Shown piece by piece: positions 28,911 to 35,146 of a stretch of 64,000 bases of DNA. Made by a program: the position numbers and the translations under genes. Source of the stretch: Gilliamella sp. App4-10 (GTDB taxonomy: Bacteria > Pseudomonadota > Gammaproteobacteria > Enterobacterales > Orbaceae); NCBI RefSeq assembly GCF_001690495.1, contig NZ_LZGS01000035.1, positions 310,001 through 374,000 on the forward strand. Direction: 5' to 3'. Under the pieces are notes generated by a model. It was not told where the DNA came from. It ran no database searches and saw nothing but the letters and a program-made list of their open reading frames with translations. How positions within the stretch are numbered: the stretch's first letter is position 1; every line of letters starts with the position of its first letter.

Positions 28911-29498
28911 ATGATAACAACTGAACAATTGCAAAATGTGGCTAATAAGCTAGAAGTTGAGCTGGCTATGGTGCAAGCGGTGACAAAAATTGAGGCTTGC
29001 TCATCAGGCATTAAAAACGGCTTACCGGTAATTCTATTTGAAAGGCATATCTTTTACCATCAGCTTAAAAAACACGGCTTTGATATAGAAAAATTATCAA
29101 ATACTTATCCTGATTTAATCAATCCCACCGCTGGTGGTTATTTAGGTGGTGCTAGTGAAAACTATCGGCTAACTCTTGCCAAACAAATTGATATTGATTC
29201 CGCAATTGAAAGTGCTAGCTGGGGCTTATTTCAAATTATGGGTTTCCACTGGCAACTACTTGGCTATGAATCAGCTCAGCAATTTGAACAACATATGACT
29301 GAAAGCGAAGAAATGCAATTAGATGCGTTTTACCGTTTTGTTACTCATAAATCGAATTGCAAGCTATTACAAGCAATGAAAGATAAAGATTTTTCAACGT
29401 TTGCAAAACTTTACAACGGTCCAGCTTATAAAAAAAATAGCTATGACTTAAAACTCAAAGAGGCATACGAAAACTATGCAAAATCTATTAAAAAGTAA
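28911..29498 (+). CDS. Phage endolysin, N-acetylmuramidase family
   Basis: This 195-residue muramidase belongs to the DUF3380/N-acetylmuramidase group. Characteristic blocks are LAMVQAVTKIEACSSG (probable catalytic Glu28), LPVILFERHIFYHQL, PTAGGYLGGASENYRL, and SASWGLFQIMGFHWQLLGY. It has no signal peptide, so it needs the holin. The start is one base after the holin stop, and its 3' end overlaps the Rz gene by 23 bases. The gene looks intact. Confidence 0.92.
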   Translation: MITTEQLQNVANKLEVELAMVQAVTKIEACSSGIKNGLPVILFERHIFYHQLKKHGFDIEKLSNTYPDLINPTAGGYLGGASENYRLTLAKQIDIDSAIESASWGLFQIMGFHWQLLGYESAQQFEQHMTESEEMQLDAFYRFVTHKSNCKLLQAMKDKDFSTFAKLYNGPAYKKNSYDLKLKEAYENYAKSIKK

Positions 29499-29922
29499 GC
29501 TATTACCGTGGTCACTATTACTGGTTTGTTTATTGTTAAATTGTGTGCAAAATCAACTATTGAGCACTAAAAATAAACAATTGCAAACAAGTAATCTACA
29601 ACTACAGAATGATAAGCAAAAGTTAATCGAAATCATTGATGATAAAAACAATGAATTAATTGAACTTAGTTATCAGTATCGGGCAAATGAACAAAAATTG
29701 ATAGAACAAAAAAATCAACTGCACGCGGTTGATACGTTAAATCGTCAATATCAACAACAATTGGAGCTACTTATCAATGAAAATAAACAATTACGCATAT
29801 GGTCTAATACTGATCTGCCTGATGTTATTAAATGGCTGTACACTCGGCCAGAAATCAAAGGAAGTGAAGATTATCAAAACTGGATGTCCAGCCGTAACGC
29901 CTTGCTATCTTCCCATGAATAA
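29476..29922 (+). CDS. Rz/LysB-like inner-membrane spanin
   Basis: This 148-residue protein has an N-terminal membrane anchor (LLPWSLLLVCLLLNCV) followed by a long, Gln/Asn/Lys-rich coiled coil (residues ~25-110). That is the layout of i-spanins, which link inner and outer membranes and fuse them in the last step of lysis. It overlaps the endolysin end and contains the start of the Rz1 gene in another frame, the classic nested arrangement. Confidence 0.85.
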   Translation: MQNLLKSKLLPWSLLLVCLLLNCVQNQLLSTKNKQLQTSNLQLQNDKQKLIEIIDDKNNELIELSYQYRANEQKLIEQKNQLHAVDTLNRQYQQQLELLINENKQLRIWSNTDLPDVIKWLYTRPEIKGSEDYQNWMSSRNALLSSHE

Positions 29923-30049
29923 TTTACGGCGGAATCGTTCATTAATTGACGACAACCAAGCCATCTTAACGGCATGGCATCAATGTGCGATTCAAGTCGA
30001 AATGATTTATCAATGCCAGCAAGAACAAAATCAGCATGGGAAAAATTAA
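29777..30049 (+). CDS. Rz1/LysC-like outer-membrane spanin lipoprotein, nested in Rz
   Basis: This 90-residue lipoprotein has a signal sequence and lipobox (YGLILICLMLLNGC, cysteine at residue 21). It starts inside the Rz gene in a different frame and continues 127 bases beyond it. The family hallmark CPAVTPCYLP follows, with a proline-containing segment as in LysC of P2. It pairs with the i-spanin above. Its intact state next to a decayed structural block is notable. Confidence 0.85.
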   Translation: MKINNYAYGLILICLMLLNGCTLGQKSKEVKIIKTGCPAVTPCYLPMNNLRRNRSLIDDNQAILTAWHQCAIQVEMIYQCQQEQNQHGKN

Positions 30050-30112
30050 ACAATTTCTGGTAAAAGTTTTAGAGGATGATTTTAATAATGGAATGTATAG
30101 TTTCCAACAAAT

Positions 30113-30147
30113 AAAAAAACTGAACCCTGTAAATCACAGGATTCAGT
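30113..30147 (-). terminator. Terminator of the lipase gene
   Basis: On the minus strand the stem ACTGAATCCTGT/ACAGGGTTCAGT (one mismatch) is followed by seven T. It begins 20 bases after the lipase stop. Confidence 0.9.
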
Positions 30148-30166
30148 TCTTGCAAACAAGCCTGAT

Positions 30167-31066
30167 TTATAATTCTTTAGAGCCCAAACGTGTAGCATGT
30201 TTAAGATAAAGGTCTATCGGATCTGGTTTAGTCGGATGAACACCCGCAATTTGATTGATAGCATCCAGATGATCCATTTGATAATCAGAACGGATAACCT
30301 TACCCAAATGAGAACTATAACGACCAACTAAACCATCGTTATGCTTACGCTCTTTTCTGAAAAACGTAGCTAATTTAGCCAGAACAGTATGCGAAGGATC
30401 AGCAGTATTTAAGCCTTCATTAACCACTCTTGATTTGATAATGCCACTCCAAGAATAATAGTAAACACCATTACTTTCCTGCTCTTTACCTTCGCCACCC
30501 CATTTTTTAGGGAGACCTTGCGGATATTTTAAGTTAAATTTTTTAATACTTTGAGTCGACATGTTTTTCAGTGATTTTTCAAAATCATTTACTAAAAACG
30601 GTTTGTTACTAAACAGACCAATAAATTTCATAAATGCTTTAACTATCACATCAGCAGTAGGACCTGTCATCTTACCAGAGATAATCTCCAACATTAAATC
30701 TGCAAGCTCAGAACCGTAATTCATTCCATTTACAGATGTTACTGAAGCCACCATGCTAGGATGGAGAGCTGCGACGTAACGACAGGTAAGTGCACCTTGA
30801 CTATGCCCAATCAGATTTACTTTTTGGCTACGCGTTTTTTCACGTATATTCATCACTTCATTTTTCAACTGTTCACCAGCTGCTTCAGTTGAATCGGTAG
30901 CAGAAATTGCAACTGTATAAACAGCATAACCTTGTTTTTTTAAAGATTCAGCGATCTTAAAGAAATATGGGTATCCCTTAATTCGGTTGAACCCAAACAG
31001 CCCATCTACCAGTACGATTGGATATTTTGTTTTCACAACTTTTAAGTTAGATATTGTTTTATCCAT
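30167..31066 (-). CDS. Triacylglycerol lipase, Proteus-type (family I.1)
   Basis: This 299-residue alpha/beta hydrolase should cleave triacylglycerols. The nucleophile is Ser89 in IGHSQGALTCRYVAA. The catalytic aspartate lies in NDGLVGRYSSHLGKVI and the histidine in YQMDHLDAINQIAG. The whole layout, including HPSMVASVTSVNGMNYGSELADL and the C-terminal LKHATRLGSKEL, follows Proteus mirabilis lipase. Like it, there is no signal peptide. The oxyanion-region motif is YPIVLVDGLFGF, with Asp21 where lipases normally have His (VHG). It lies at the right end of the P2-type element on the opposite strand to the lysis genes, a typical cargo position. Confidence 0.9.
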   Translation of the reverse strand: MDKTISNLKVVKTKYPIVLVDGLFGFNRIKGYPYFFKIAESLKKQGYAVYTVAISATDSTEAAGEQLKNEVMNIREKTRSQKVNLIGHSQGALTCRYVAALHPSMVASVTSVNGMNYGSELADLMLEIISGKMTGPTADVIVKAFMKFIGLFSNKPFLVNDFEKSLKNMSTQSIKKFNLKYPQGLPKKWGGEGKEQESNGVYYYSWSGIIKSRVVNEGLNTADPSHTVLAKLATFFRKERKHNDGLVGRYSSHLGKVIRSDYQMDHLDAINQIAGVHPTKPDPIDLYLKHATRLGSKEL

Positions 31067-31835
31067 TTAACCTTCCTTAATTATTCTTATATATGAGTTA
31101 TTATTGTTATTTTATAAAAATTTTACAAAGACGGTTTAAAAATCTAAATTAAAAGTAATTTCTTGCATAATGCACTAATTCTGTTTTTTTATGCAGAAAT
31201 TAACCGTAAAAAAACGATATCATTTTCGATATAATAATGCAAATTTAATTTTTAAAAAATTTTCATTTACTTTACTAAAAAATCCTAAAATGATGTTTAT
31301 TTTATATACTTTAATTAGTCTGTTGTTACGCATGAATTAGAAACTACATTAACGATATGCACATTATTTTTAATTACGTTCACAGATCCAATAAAATATT
31401 TTAATTTAAAAATCAATTTTTTAAATTAAAAATCTTCCATGCAAATAAATTCTTCTTAATTGTTTCTGCAAAAATACGGTTAAATTGTTTAAAAGTAAAA
31501 TTGAGCTTCGCCAAAAAATTTGACAAAGCTTGTGAAAACCTCATCATTAGTTAAAATTCACGTAGAAAATTAAGTGGTGTGTTTTTGTATTTTATATACA
31601 ATCAATGTTAGATTATCACGTGTTCAGAAAATCCTCACTTCATTTACAGTAATTTGGAAAACAACTGTAATGGGTATACATAAAAAATTAATATTTTATC
31701 CACGGCAAGAGATATAACGGCTACATCACAACGAAAAAAGATGCCATATAACCTATATCCCAATGTAAACATAGCAGTTTCAATCAAATGTCATCAAGTA
31801 ACATAAATAAAAAGCAGGAATATCCTCCCGCTATT
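31067..31835. other. AT-rich stretch in the right part of the element
   Basis: These 769 bases are very AT-rich and have no supported gene. Several short frames exist, but none has a ribosome site plus recognisable sequence. The lipase promoter is expected in 31067-31250. Confidence 0.5.
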
Positions 31836-32009
31836 CTATTGATTATCTTTTACTTCAGAATCATTTCTATTTTTTATCTTCAATAATAATTCATGCAATA
31901 AACACAAACCAATTTTTATATCATTTTCTGATAGCTCAGCATCAATCATTAATTTATTAATAAATTCGGCTTGCTCTAGTTTGATATCATTTTTTTTTAT
32001 TTCATCCAT
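31836..32009 (-). CDS. SOS-controlled small protein near attR, 57 residues
   Basis: I derived this frame directly: it starts MDEIKKNDIKLEQAEFINK and ends RNDSEVKDNQ. It has a strong purine-rich ribosome site (GGGGGGTAGG) before the ATG at 32007-32009, and a canonical LexA box 22 bases upstream. It is acidic, helical and has no known domain. In coliphage 186 a LexA-controlled gene (tum) near the right end encodes an antirepressor of CI. This gene has the matching position and control, but I see no sequence evidence of homology to Tum, so the role is inference. Confidence 0.6.
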   Translation of the reverse strand: MDEIKKNDIKLEQAEFINKLMIDAELSENDIKIGLCLLHELLLKIKNRNDSEVKDNQ

Positions 32010-32030
32010 CGCCTACCCCCCTTTTTTATA

Positions 32031-32046
32031 CTGTTATTATATACAG
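32031..32046 (-). promoter_or_regulatory. LexA (SOS) box
   Basis: The sequence CTGTTATTATATACAG fits CTGT-N8-ACAG exactly. On the minus strand it overlaps a TATAAT hexamer, so LexA binding would cover the -10 region of the promoter for the 57-codon gene. The element is probably induced with the host DNA-damage response through this site. Confidence 0.8.
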
Positions 32047-32209
32047 TATATTTATTGCGGGAATTATTATCAAGCAGAAATTTTATAATCTATTAATCAA
32101 CACTCTGATTCTTTAGATGTTTTATATATAAAAATGTATAAAAATCATAAGGAAATTATGATAATAACACAATAAATAGCAAACTGATTTTTAGATTTAA
32201 AAATAAAAA

Positions 32210-32230
32210 CAACCGCCAATTAATCGCCAT
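32210..32230. repeat. Right arm-type repeat (partner at 19454-19474)
   Basis: This 21-base sequence differs from the left copy at two positions and lies 75 bases inside attR in the same orientation. It is a candidate Int or Cox accessory binding site. Confidence 0.55.
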
Positions 32231-32304
32231 CCGAAAAATAAATAAAAAAATATTTAATTATTTAGTTGTTTTCATTTGTTTTATTTAAAAATAGAAAGAC
32301 ACCG

Positions 32305-32329
32305 AATCACTCAGTTGCGGAATAAGAAT
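32305..32329. repeat. attR core of the P2-type element
   Basis: This is an exact copy of the 25-base attL core. The chromosomal bases that follow (CCGCTTTTCTC) complete a GCGGA/TCCGC hairpin with the core. The empty attB site was therefore probably a terminator-like hairpin downstream of the tRNA cluster, not a tRNA gene. Confidence 0.9.
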
Positions 32330-32377
32330 CCGCTTTTCTCTTTCGTAGCTATATTTCAATTAATATGAAGTGATATC

Positions 32378-32460
32378 TGGTACGGATAGTGAGGCTTGAA
32401 TCCGCACACCTTTCAGAACTAGAACCTAAATTTATCATTTATACTAATTCCACCAACCCC
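32378..32460 (-). pseudogene. Decayed tRNA-Leu copy A
   Basis: On the minus strand the sequence follows the functional tRNA-Leu at 32887-32971 in length and block order: ATTTAGGTTCT around the anticodon TAG, AAGGTGTG in the variable arm and CCA at the end. The two strands of the acceptor stem (GGGGTTG against CTATCCG) no longer pair, and the D and anticodon stems are disrupted. It is not expected to fold as tRNA. It is the most distal unit of the cluster. Confidence 0.8.
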
Positions 32461-32537
32461 ATTTAGAAACAATAGAAAAAGTAACTTGGTAAAAATAGAC
32501 TGAATGATTAGCTATCAAAATAGTGAGGAGATTGAAT

Positions 32538-32612
32538 TGGCTGGGGTACCAGGATTCGAACCTGGGCGTGGCGGGATCAAAACCCGCTGCCTTACCGCTT
32601 GGCTATACCCCA
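32538..32612 (-). tRNA. tRNA-Gln (anticodon TTG), distal copy
   Basis: This 75-base gene includes an encoded CCA. It has 5' TGGGGTATAGCC, an anticodon stem-loop GCGGG-TTTTGAT-CCCGC with anticodon TTG, and T-arm GGTTCGAATCC. It is identical over its whole length to the copy at 32788-32862 and resembles E. coli glnU. Confidence 0.97.
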
Positions 32613-32630
32613 ATTAATATAAAGTAATAC

Positions 32631-32714
32631 TAGTGCGGATAATAAAATTTAAATCTTCACACTTTTCCGAGCTGGAACTGAATCTAGCGCTTCTACCAAT
32701 TTCACTATATCCGT
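32631..32714 (-). pseudogene. Decayed tRNA-Leu copy B, anticodon CAG
   Basis: This second degenerate copy of the leuW-type gene keeps six pairs of the acceptor stem (CGGATA against TATCCG), although both sides changed, and keeps the D-arm AAATTGGTAGA. The anticodon loop reads TTCAGTT, so the anticodon shifted from TAG to CAG. The T-loop became TTTAAAT and the encoded end is CTA rather than CCA. It is probably non-functional, but less decayed than copy A. Confidence 0.75.
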
Positions 32715-32787
32715 TTAGGAATAATCGAAAAGCAAATTGCAAAAATAAACTGAATCATCAGATATCAAAACATTAAGCAGATTGAAA

Positions 32788-32862
32788 TGGCTGGGGTACC
32801 AGGATTCGAACCTGGGCGTGGCGGGATCAAAACCCGCTGCCTTACCGCTTGGCTATACCCCA
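32788..32862 (-). tRNA. tRNA-Gln (anticodon TTG), proximal copy
   Basis: Identical in sequence to the gene at 32538-32612, with anticodon TTG and encoded CCA. It lies 24 bases downstream of tRNA-Leu in the same transcript. The 250-base spacing between the two Gln copies marks the tandem duplication unit. Confidence 0.97.
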
Positions 32863-32886
32863 ACAAAGATAGAAGTTAATATTAAA

Positions 32887-32971
32887 TGGTGCGGGTGGAG
32901 AGACTTGAACTCACACACCTTGCGGCGCCAGAACCTAAATCTGGTGCGTCTACCAATTTCGCCACACCCGC
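32887..32971 (-). tRNA. leuW: tRNA-Leu (anticodon TAG)
   Basis: This 85-base class II tRNA has acceptor GCGGGTG pairing with CACCCGC, anticodon loop TTTAGGT (anticodon TAG), long variable arm and encoded CCA. It matches E. coli leuW closely. It is the only intact Leu gene among three copies here and lies 37 bases after tRNA-Met. Confidence 0.97.
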
Positions 32972-33008
32972 ACTGAATACTCCCGGTAAAAGTACTACCT
33001 AATATTAA

Positions 33009-33085
33009 TGGTGGCTACGACGGGATTCGAACCTGTGACCCCATCATTATGAGTGATGTGCTCTAACCAACTGAGCTACGTAGCC
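33009..33085 (-). tRNA. metT: tRNA-Met elongator (anticodon CAT)
   Basis: This 77-base gene begins GGCTACGTAGCTCAG, has the anticodon loop CTCATAA, and an encoded CCA. It is essentially identical to E. coli metT. It is the first gene of the Met-Leu-Gln cluster. Confidence 0.97.
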
Positions 33086-33122
33086 ATTCATTTGCAACAC
33101 CATAACCAACGTTGCGAGGCGC

Positions 33123-33151
33123 ATTATGCTTGTGTTACGTCAAATCGTCAA
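33123..33151 (-). promoter_or_regulatory. tRNA cluster promoter
   Basis: On the minus strand TTGACG (33146-33151), a 17-base spacer and CATAAT (33123-33128) are followed by a GC-rich discriminator GCGCC. That is typical of a strong, stringently controlled stable-RNA promoter. It lies about 38 bases upstream of tRNA-Met. Confidence 0.85.
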
Positions 33152-33201
33152 CCCTTTTTTTAAGATATTTTGAAAAAAAATGATGATTGATTAAGATGCA
33201 A

Positions 33202-34299
33202 TCAAATCCAGTTTAATAACGCTTCAATTCGCCTTTTTTGTAACTCAAAATAAATTTGTTTTCCTATATATCCTTCAGCAATGATTTGTTGCACATTGAC
33301 ATCATTGGCAATTTTATAAGCTTTTTTTAGATAATTTGCTTGTGTAAATGATGTTGTTTTAGCAAAAACTTGGCTTGCAATAATTAATTGGTCAAGATGC
33401 GAAGGATTGCGCCATACATCAATACTATTTAGTAAAGAAACAATTTGTTCTGCAGTAAGTGTTTGCACTCTCTCAAGATCATGACGATATTGCTGAACCA
33501 TGATGGCTACTTTAGTATAGTTATTGGGAGCTTTAAATTTTGCACATAATACTTCAGCTGTTGACTTGTTAGGTAACTGTGCACACAACACAGCAAAACG
33601 GATAGTTAAATCATCTGTTAATAAAGCAGATTTTTTTAATGCATTAATAATATCGGTTGATAAACCTAACGATGGAAACAGCAACTTAAGTGCTCCACAT
33701 TGTTGTAGCACTTGAAAATAGATTTGGGGATTTAAAGTCGACAATGCCTTTTCAGTTTCCTTCCATACACGCTCTGGTGTTAGATAACTAACCTCACCAG
33801 CGGATACCATTTGTTTCATCAGTTCTAAAGTTTGTGGCGCTACTATAAAACCTAATTGGTGAAAACGCGCAGCAAAGCGTGCCACACGTAATATACGTAG
33901 TGGATCTTCTCGAAAAGCTGGTGAGATATGGCGCAAGATTTTATGTTTAATGTCATCAACACCATGATAAGGATCGATGATATTGCCGTTTTCATCCATG
34001 GCTATGGCGTTAATGGTTAAATCACGGCGCATAAGATCTTGTTCTAATGTGATTTCTTTACCAAAATCGCATATAAATCCAGTATACCCTTTACCGAATT
34101 TACGTTCAGTACGAGCCAATGCGTATTCTTCTTTTGTGTCAGGGTGTAAAAACACTGGGAAGTCTTTACCCACTTGTTGATATCCTAACGCCAAAAGCTC
34201 GTCTGGGGTAGCGCCAACAATAACCCAATCATGGTCGGCAACTGGCAGATGTAACAATCTATCTCGTACTCCTCCCCCTACAAGATAAATTTTACTCAT
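33202..34299 (-). CDS. cca: CCA-adding tRNA nucleotidyltransferase lacking the HD motif
   Basis: This enzyme adds or repairs the 3' CCA of tRNAs. The catalytic head is intact: YLVGGGVRDRLLHLPVADHDWVIVG with the D-x-D pair, RRDLTINAIA, and AFREDPLRILRVARFAARF. The protein is 365 residues against 412 in E. coli. The missing part falls in the HD phosphohydrolase domain: where E. coli has WHPEIDTGIHT and RFATLCHDLGKG, this protein has a deletion and RFAVLCAQLPNK, so the metal-binding H and HD residues are gone. The C-terminal body/tail (SIDVWRNP, YIGKQIYFELQKRRI) is kept. It should add CCA but lack phosphodiesterase/phosphatase activity. Confidence 0.95.
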   Translation of the reverse strand: MSKIYLVGGGVRDRLLHLPVADHDWVIVGATPDELLALGYQQVGKDFPVFLHPDTKEEYALARTERKFGKGYTGFICDFGKEITLEQDLMRRDLTINAIAMDENGNIIDPYHGVDDIKHKILRHISPAFREDPLRILRVARFAARFHQLGFIVAPQTLELMKQMVSAGEVSYLTPERVWKETEKALSTLNPQIYFQVLQQCGALKLLFPSLGLSTDIINALKKSALLTDDLTIRFAVLCAQLPNKSTAEVLCAKFKAPNNYTKVAIMVQQYRHDLERVQTLTAEQIVSLLNSIDVWRNPSHLDQLIIASQVFAKTTSFTQANYLKKAYKIANDVNVQQIIAEGYIGKQIYFELQKRRIEALLNWI

Positions 34300-34302
34300 C
34301 TA

Positions 34303-34914
34303 TCACATCCAACGATCTTTTTTGCGTCGACTAGATATAATACTTGGTAATATAAGTCCTAAAATAAGACCTCCGCCAGCAACAAGACCACCATAGGTAA
34401 ACCAAGTTACAATAAGATCTCGACGTTTATCATCCACTTGATTTAGCATTGATTCAATTCGTGCTCCTTGCTCTTTTACCTTTTGCTCTAAAGCTTCATT
34501 TTTATTTTGTAGTGTTTCAATTGATTTTTCAGCCGATTGCAATTTTTGGACATAATCACTCACCAATTTTTGTTGATAAGCTTCAGCGTTATCAACTCTA
34601 TCTTGATATTCTGCCAGCTTTGCTTCTAACAATGGTAAGCGTTCTTTATAGCTAGGTTGTTCATTTAGTTTAGAAGTTTCAATCCAAGCTACACGCCCAT
34701 TTTTAAGTTGAATGCGGGTATATTTACCATCTGCGCTCTTTTCAAGCTCAACGACTTTTTCGCCAGCTTTAACCGCGTTAGAAAATGCATATTGTGAACC
34801 AGGGCCACGATGCAAATAAACATCAACATCATCAGACACATATTTGTCTATAGCGTAAGTATCAAAAAAAATCGCAAAAAGCGAAAGCATCGCAATAATA
34901 TTTTGTTTTTTCAT
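34303..34914 (-). CDS. ygiM: SH3-domain membrane protein YgiM
   Basis: This 203-residue protein has a signal sequence (IIAMLSLFAIFFDTYA), a bacterial SH3 domain (YVSDDVDVYLHRGPGSQYAFSNAVKAG to VAWIETSKL), a coiled coil (about residues 90-165) and a C-terminal membrane segment (TYGGLVAGGGLILGLILPSI) with a basic tail. This is the TIGR04211/YgiM layout. It lies three bases upstream of cca on the same strand, as in E. coli. Its role is not well defined; an envelope function is inferred. Confidence 0.92.
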   Translation of the reverse strand: MKKQNIIAMLSLFAIFFDTYAIDKYVSDDVDVYLHRGPGSQYAFSNAVKAGEKVVELEKSADGKYTRIQLKNGRVAWIETSKLNEQPSYKERLPLLEAKLAEYQDRVDNAEAYQQKLVSDYVQKLQSAEKSIETLQNKNEALEQKVKEQGARIESMLNQVDDKRRDLIVTWFTYGGLVAGGGLILGLILPSIISSRRKKDRWM

Positions 34915-35032
34915 TATATTCCCAATATTTACCTATAAATAATCTCATAATAACACAAATAACCAACAATTCGCATATTCATTTTATGATAAATGGTTTT
35001 AAAGTCTAAATTAAAAGCAAGGACCTGATAAA

Positions 35033-35046
35033 TGAAATCGATTACA
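35033..35046. promoter_or_regulatory. GalR/GalS-like operator upstream of alpha-galactosidase
   Basis: TGAAATCGATTACA matches the GalR/GalS operator consensus TGTAANCGNTTACA at all but one specified position. It lies about 100 bases before the alpha-galactosidase start and is a likely target of the regulator at 37608-38615. Confidence 0.65.
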
Positions 35047-35051
35047 ATTTA

Positions 35052-35067
35052 TGAGATCTTAATCACA
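35052..35067. promoter_or_regulatory. CRP-like site upstream of alpha-galactosidase
   Basis: TGAGATCTTAATCACA fits TGTGA-N6-TCACA with one mismatch. It lies just downstream of the GalR-like operator. Control by cAMP-CRP is plausible for a sugar hydrolase. Confidence 0.5.
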
Positions 35068-35146
35068 AAATATGAAATTAAAGATATTTTTTTAGGTAAA
35101 TTGCTTTTATTTTATATAAATGACAAATTATAAGATTGGAGTCATT

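Larger units (their letters stand above)
32010..32304. other. Right end of the element up to attR
   Basis: AT-rich DNA carries the LexA box at 32031-32046 and the right arm-type repeat at 32210-32230. No gene is seen here. Confidence 0.5.
19337..32329. mobile_element. 13-kb P2-type integrated element without structural genes
   Basis: The element is bounded by 25-bp perfect direct repeats. Gene order follows P2-family phages: int and cI on the minus strand, facing cox, small early genes including a DUF2732 protein and a decayed TraR/DksA-type zinc-finger gene, dam, and the gpA replication endonuclease. Holin, endolysin, Rz and Rz1 come directly after. The portal, terminase, scaffold, capsid and tail genes that should separate gpA from lysis and follow lysis are missing; a decayed tail gpX remnant marks the first deletion. 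Accessory genes are an AlbA_2/HATPase gene between int and cI, a lipase, and a LexA-box gene near attR. It is either a decaying prophage or a satellite that retains excision, replication and lysis. Confidence 0.92.

Noticed and set aside
32305-32460. Integration into a tRNA gene 3' end
   Set aside because: The 25-bp core shows no similarity to the tRNA-Leu, Gln or Met 3' ends and lies 48 bases outside the nearest decayed tRNA.
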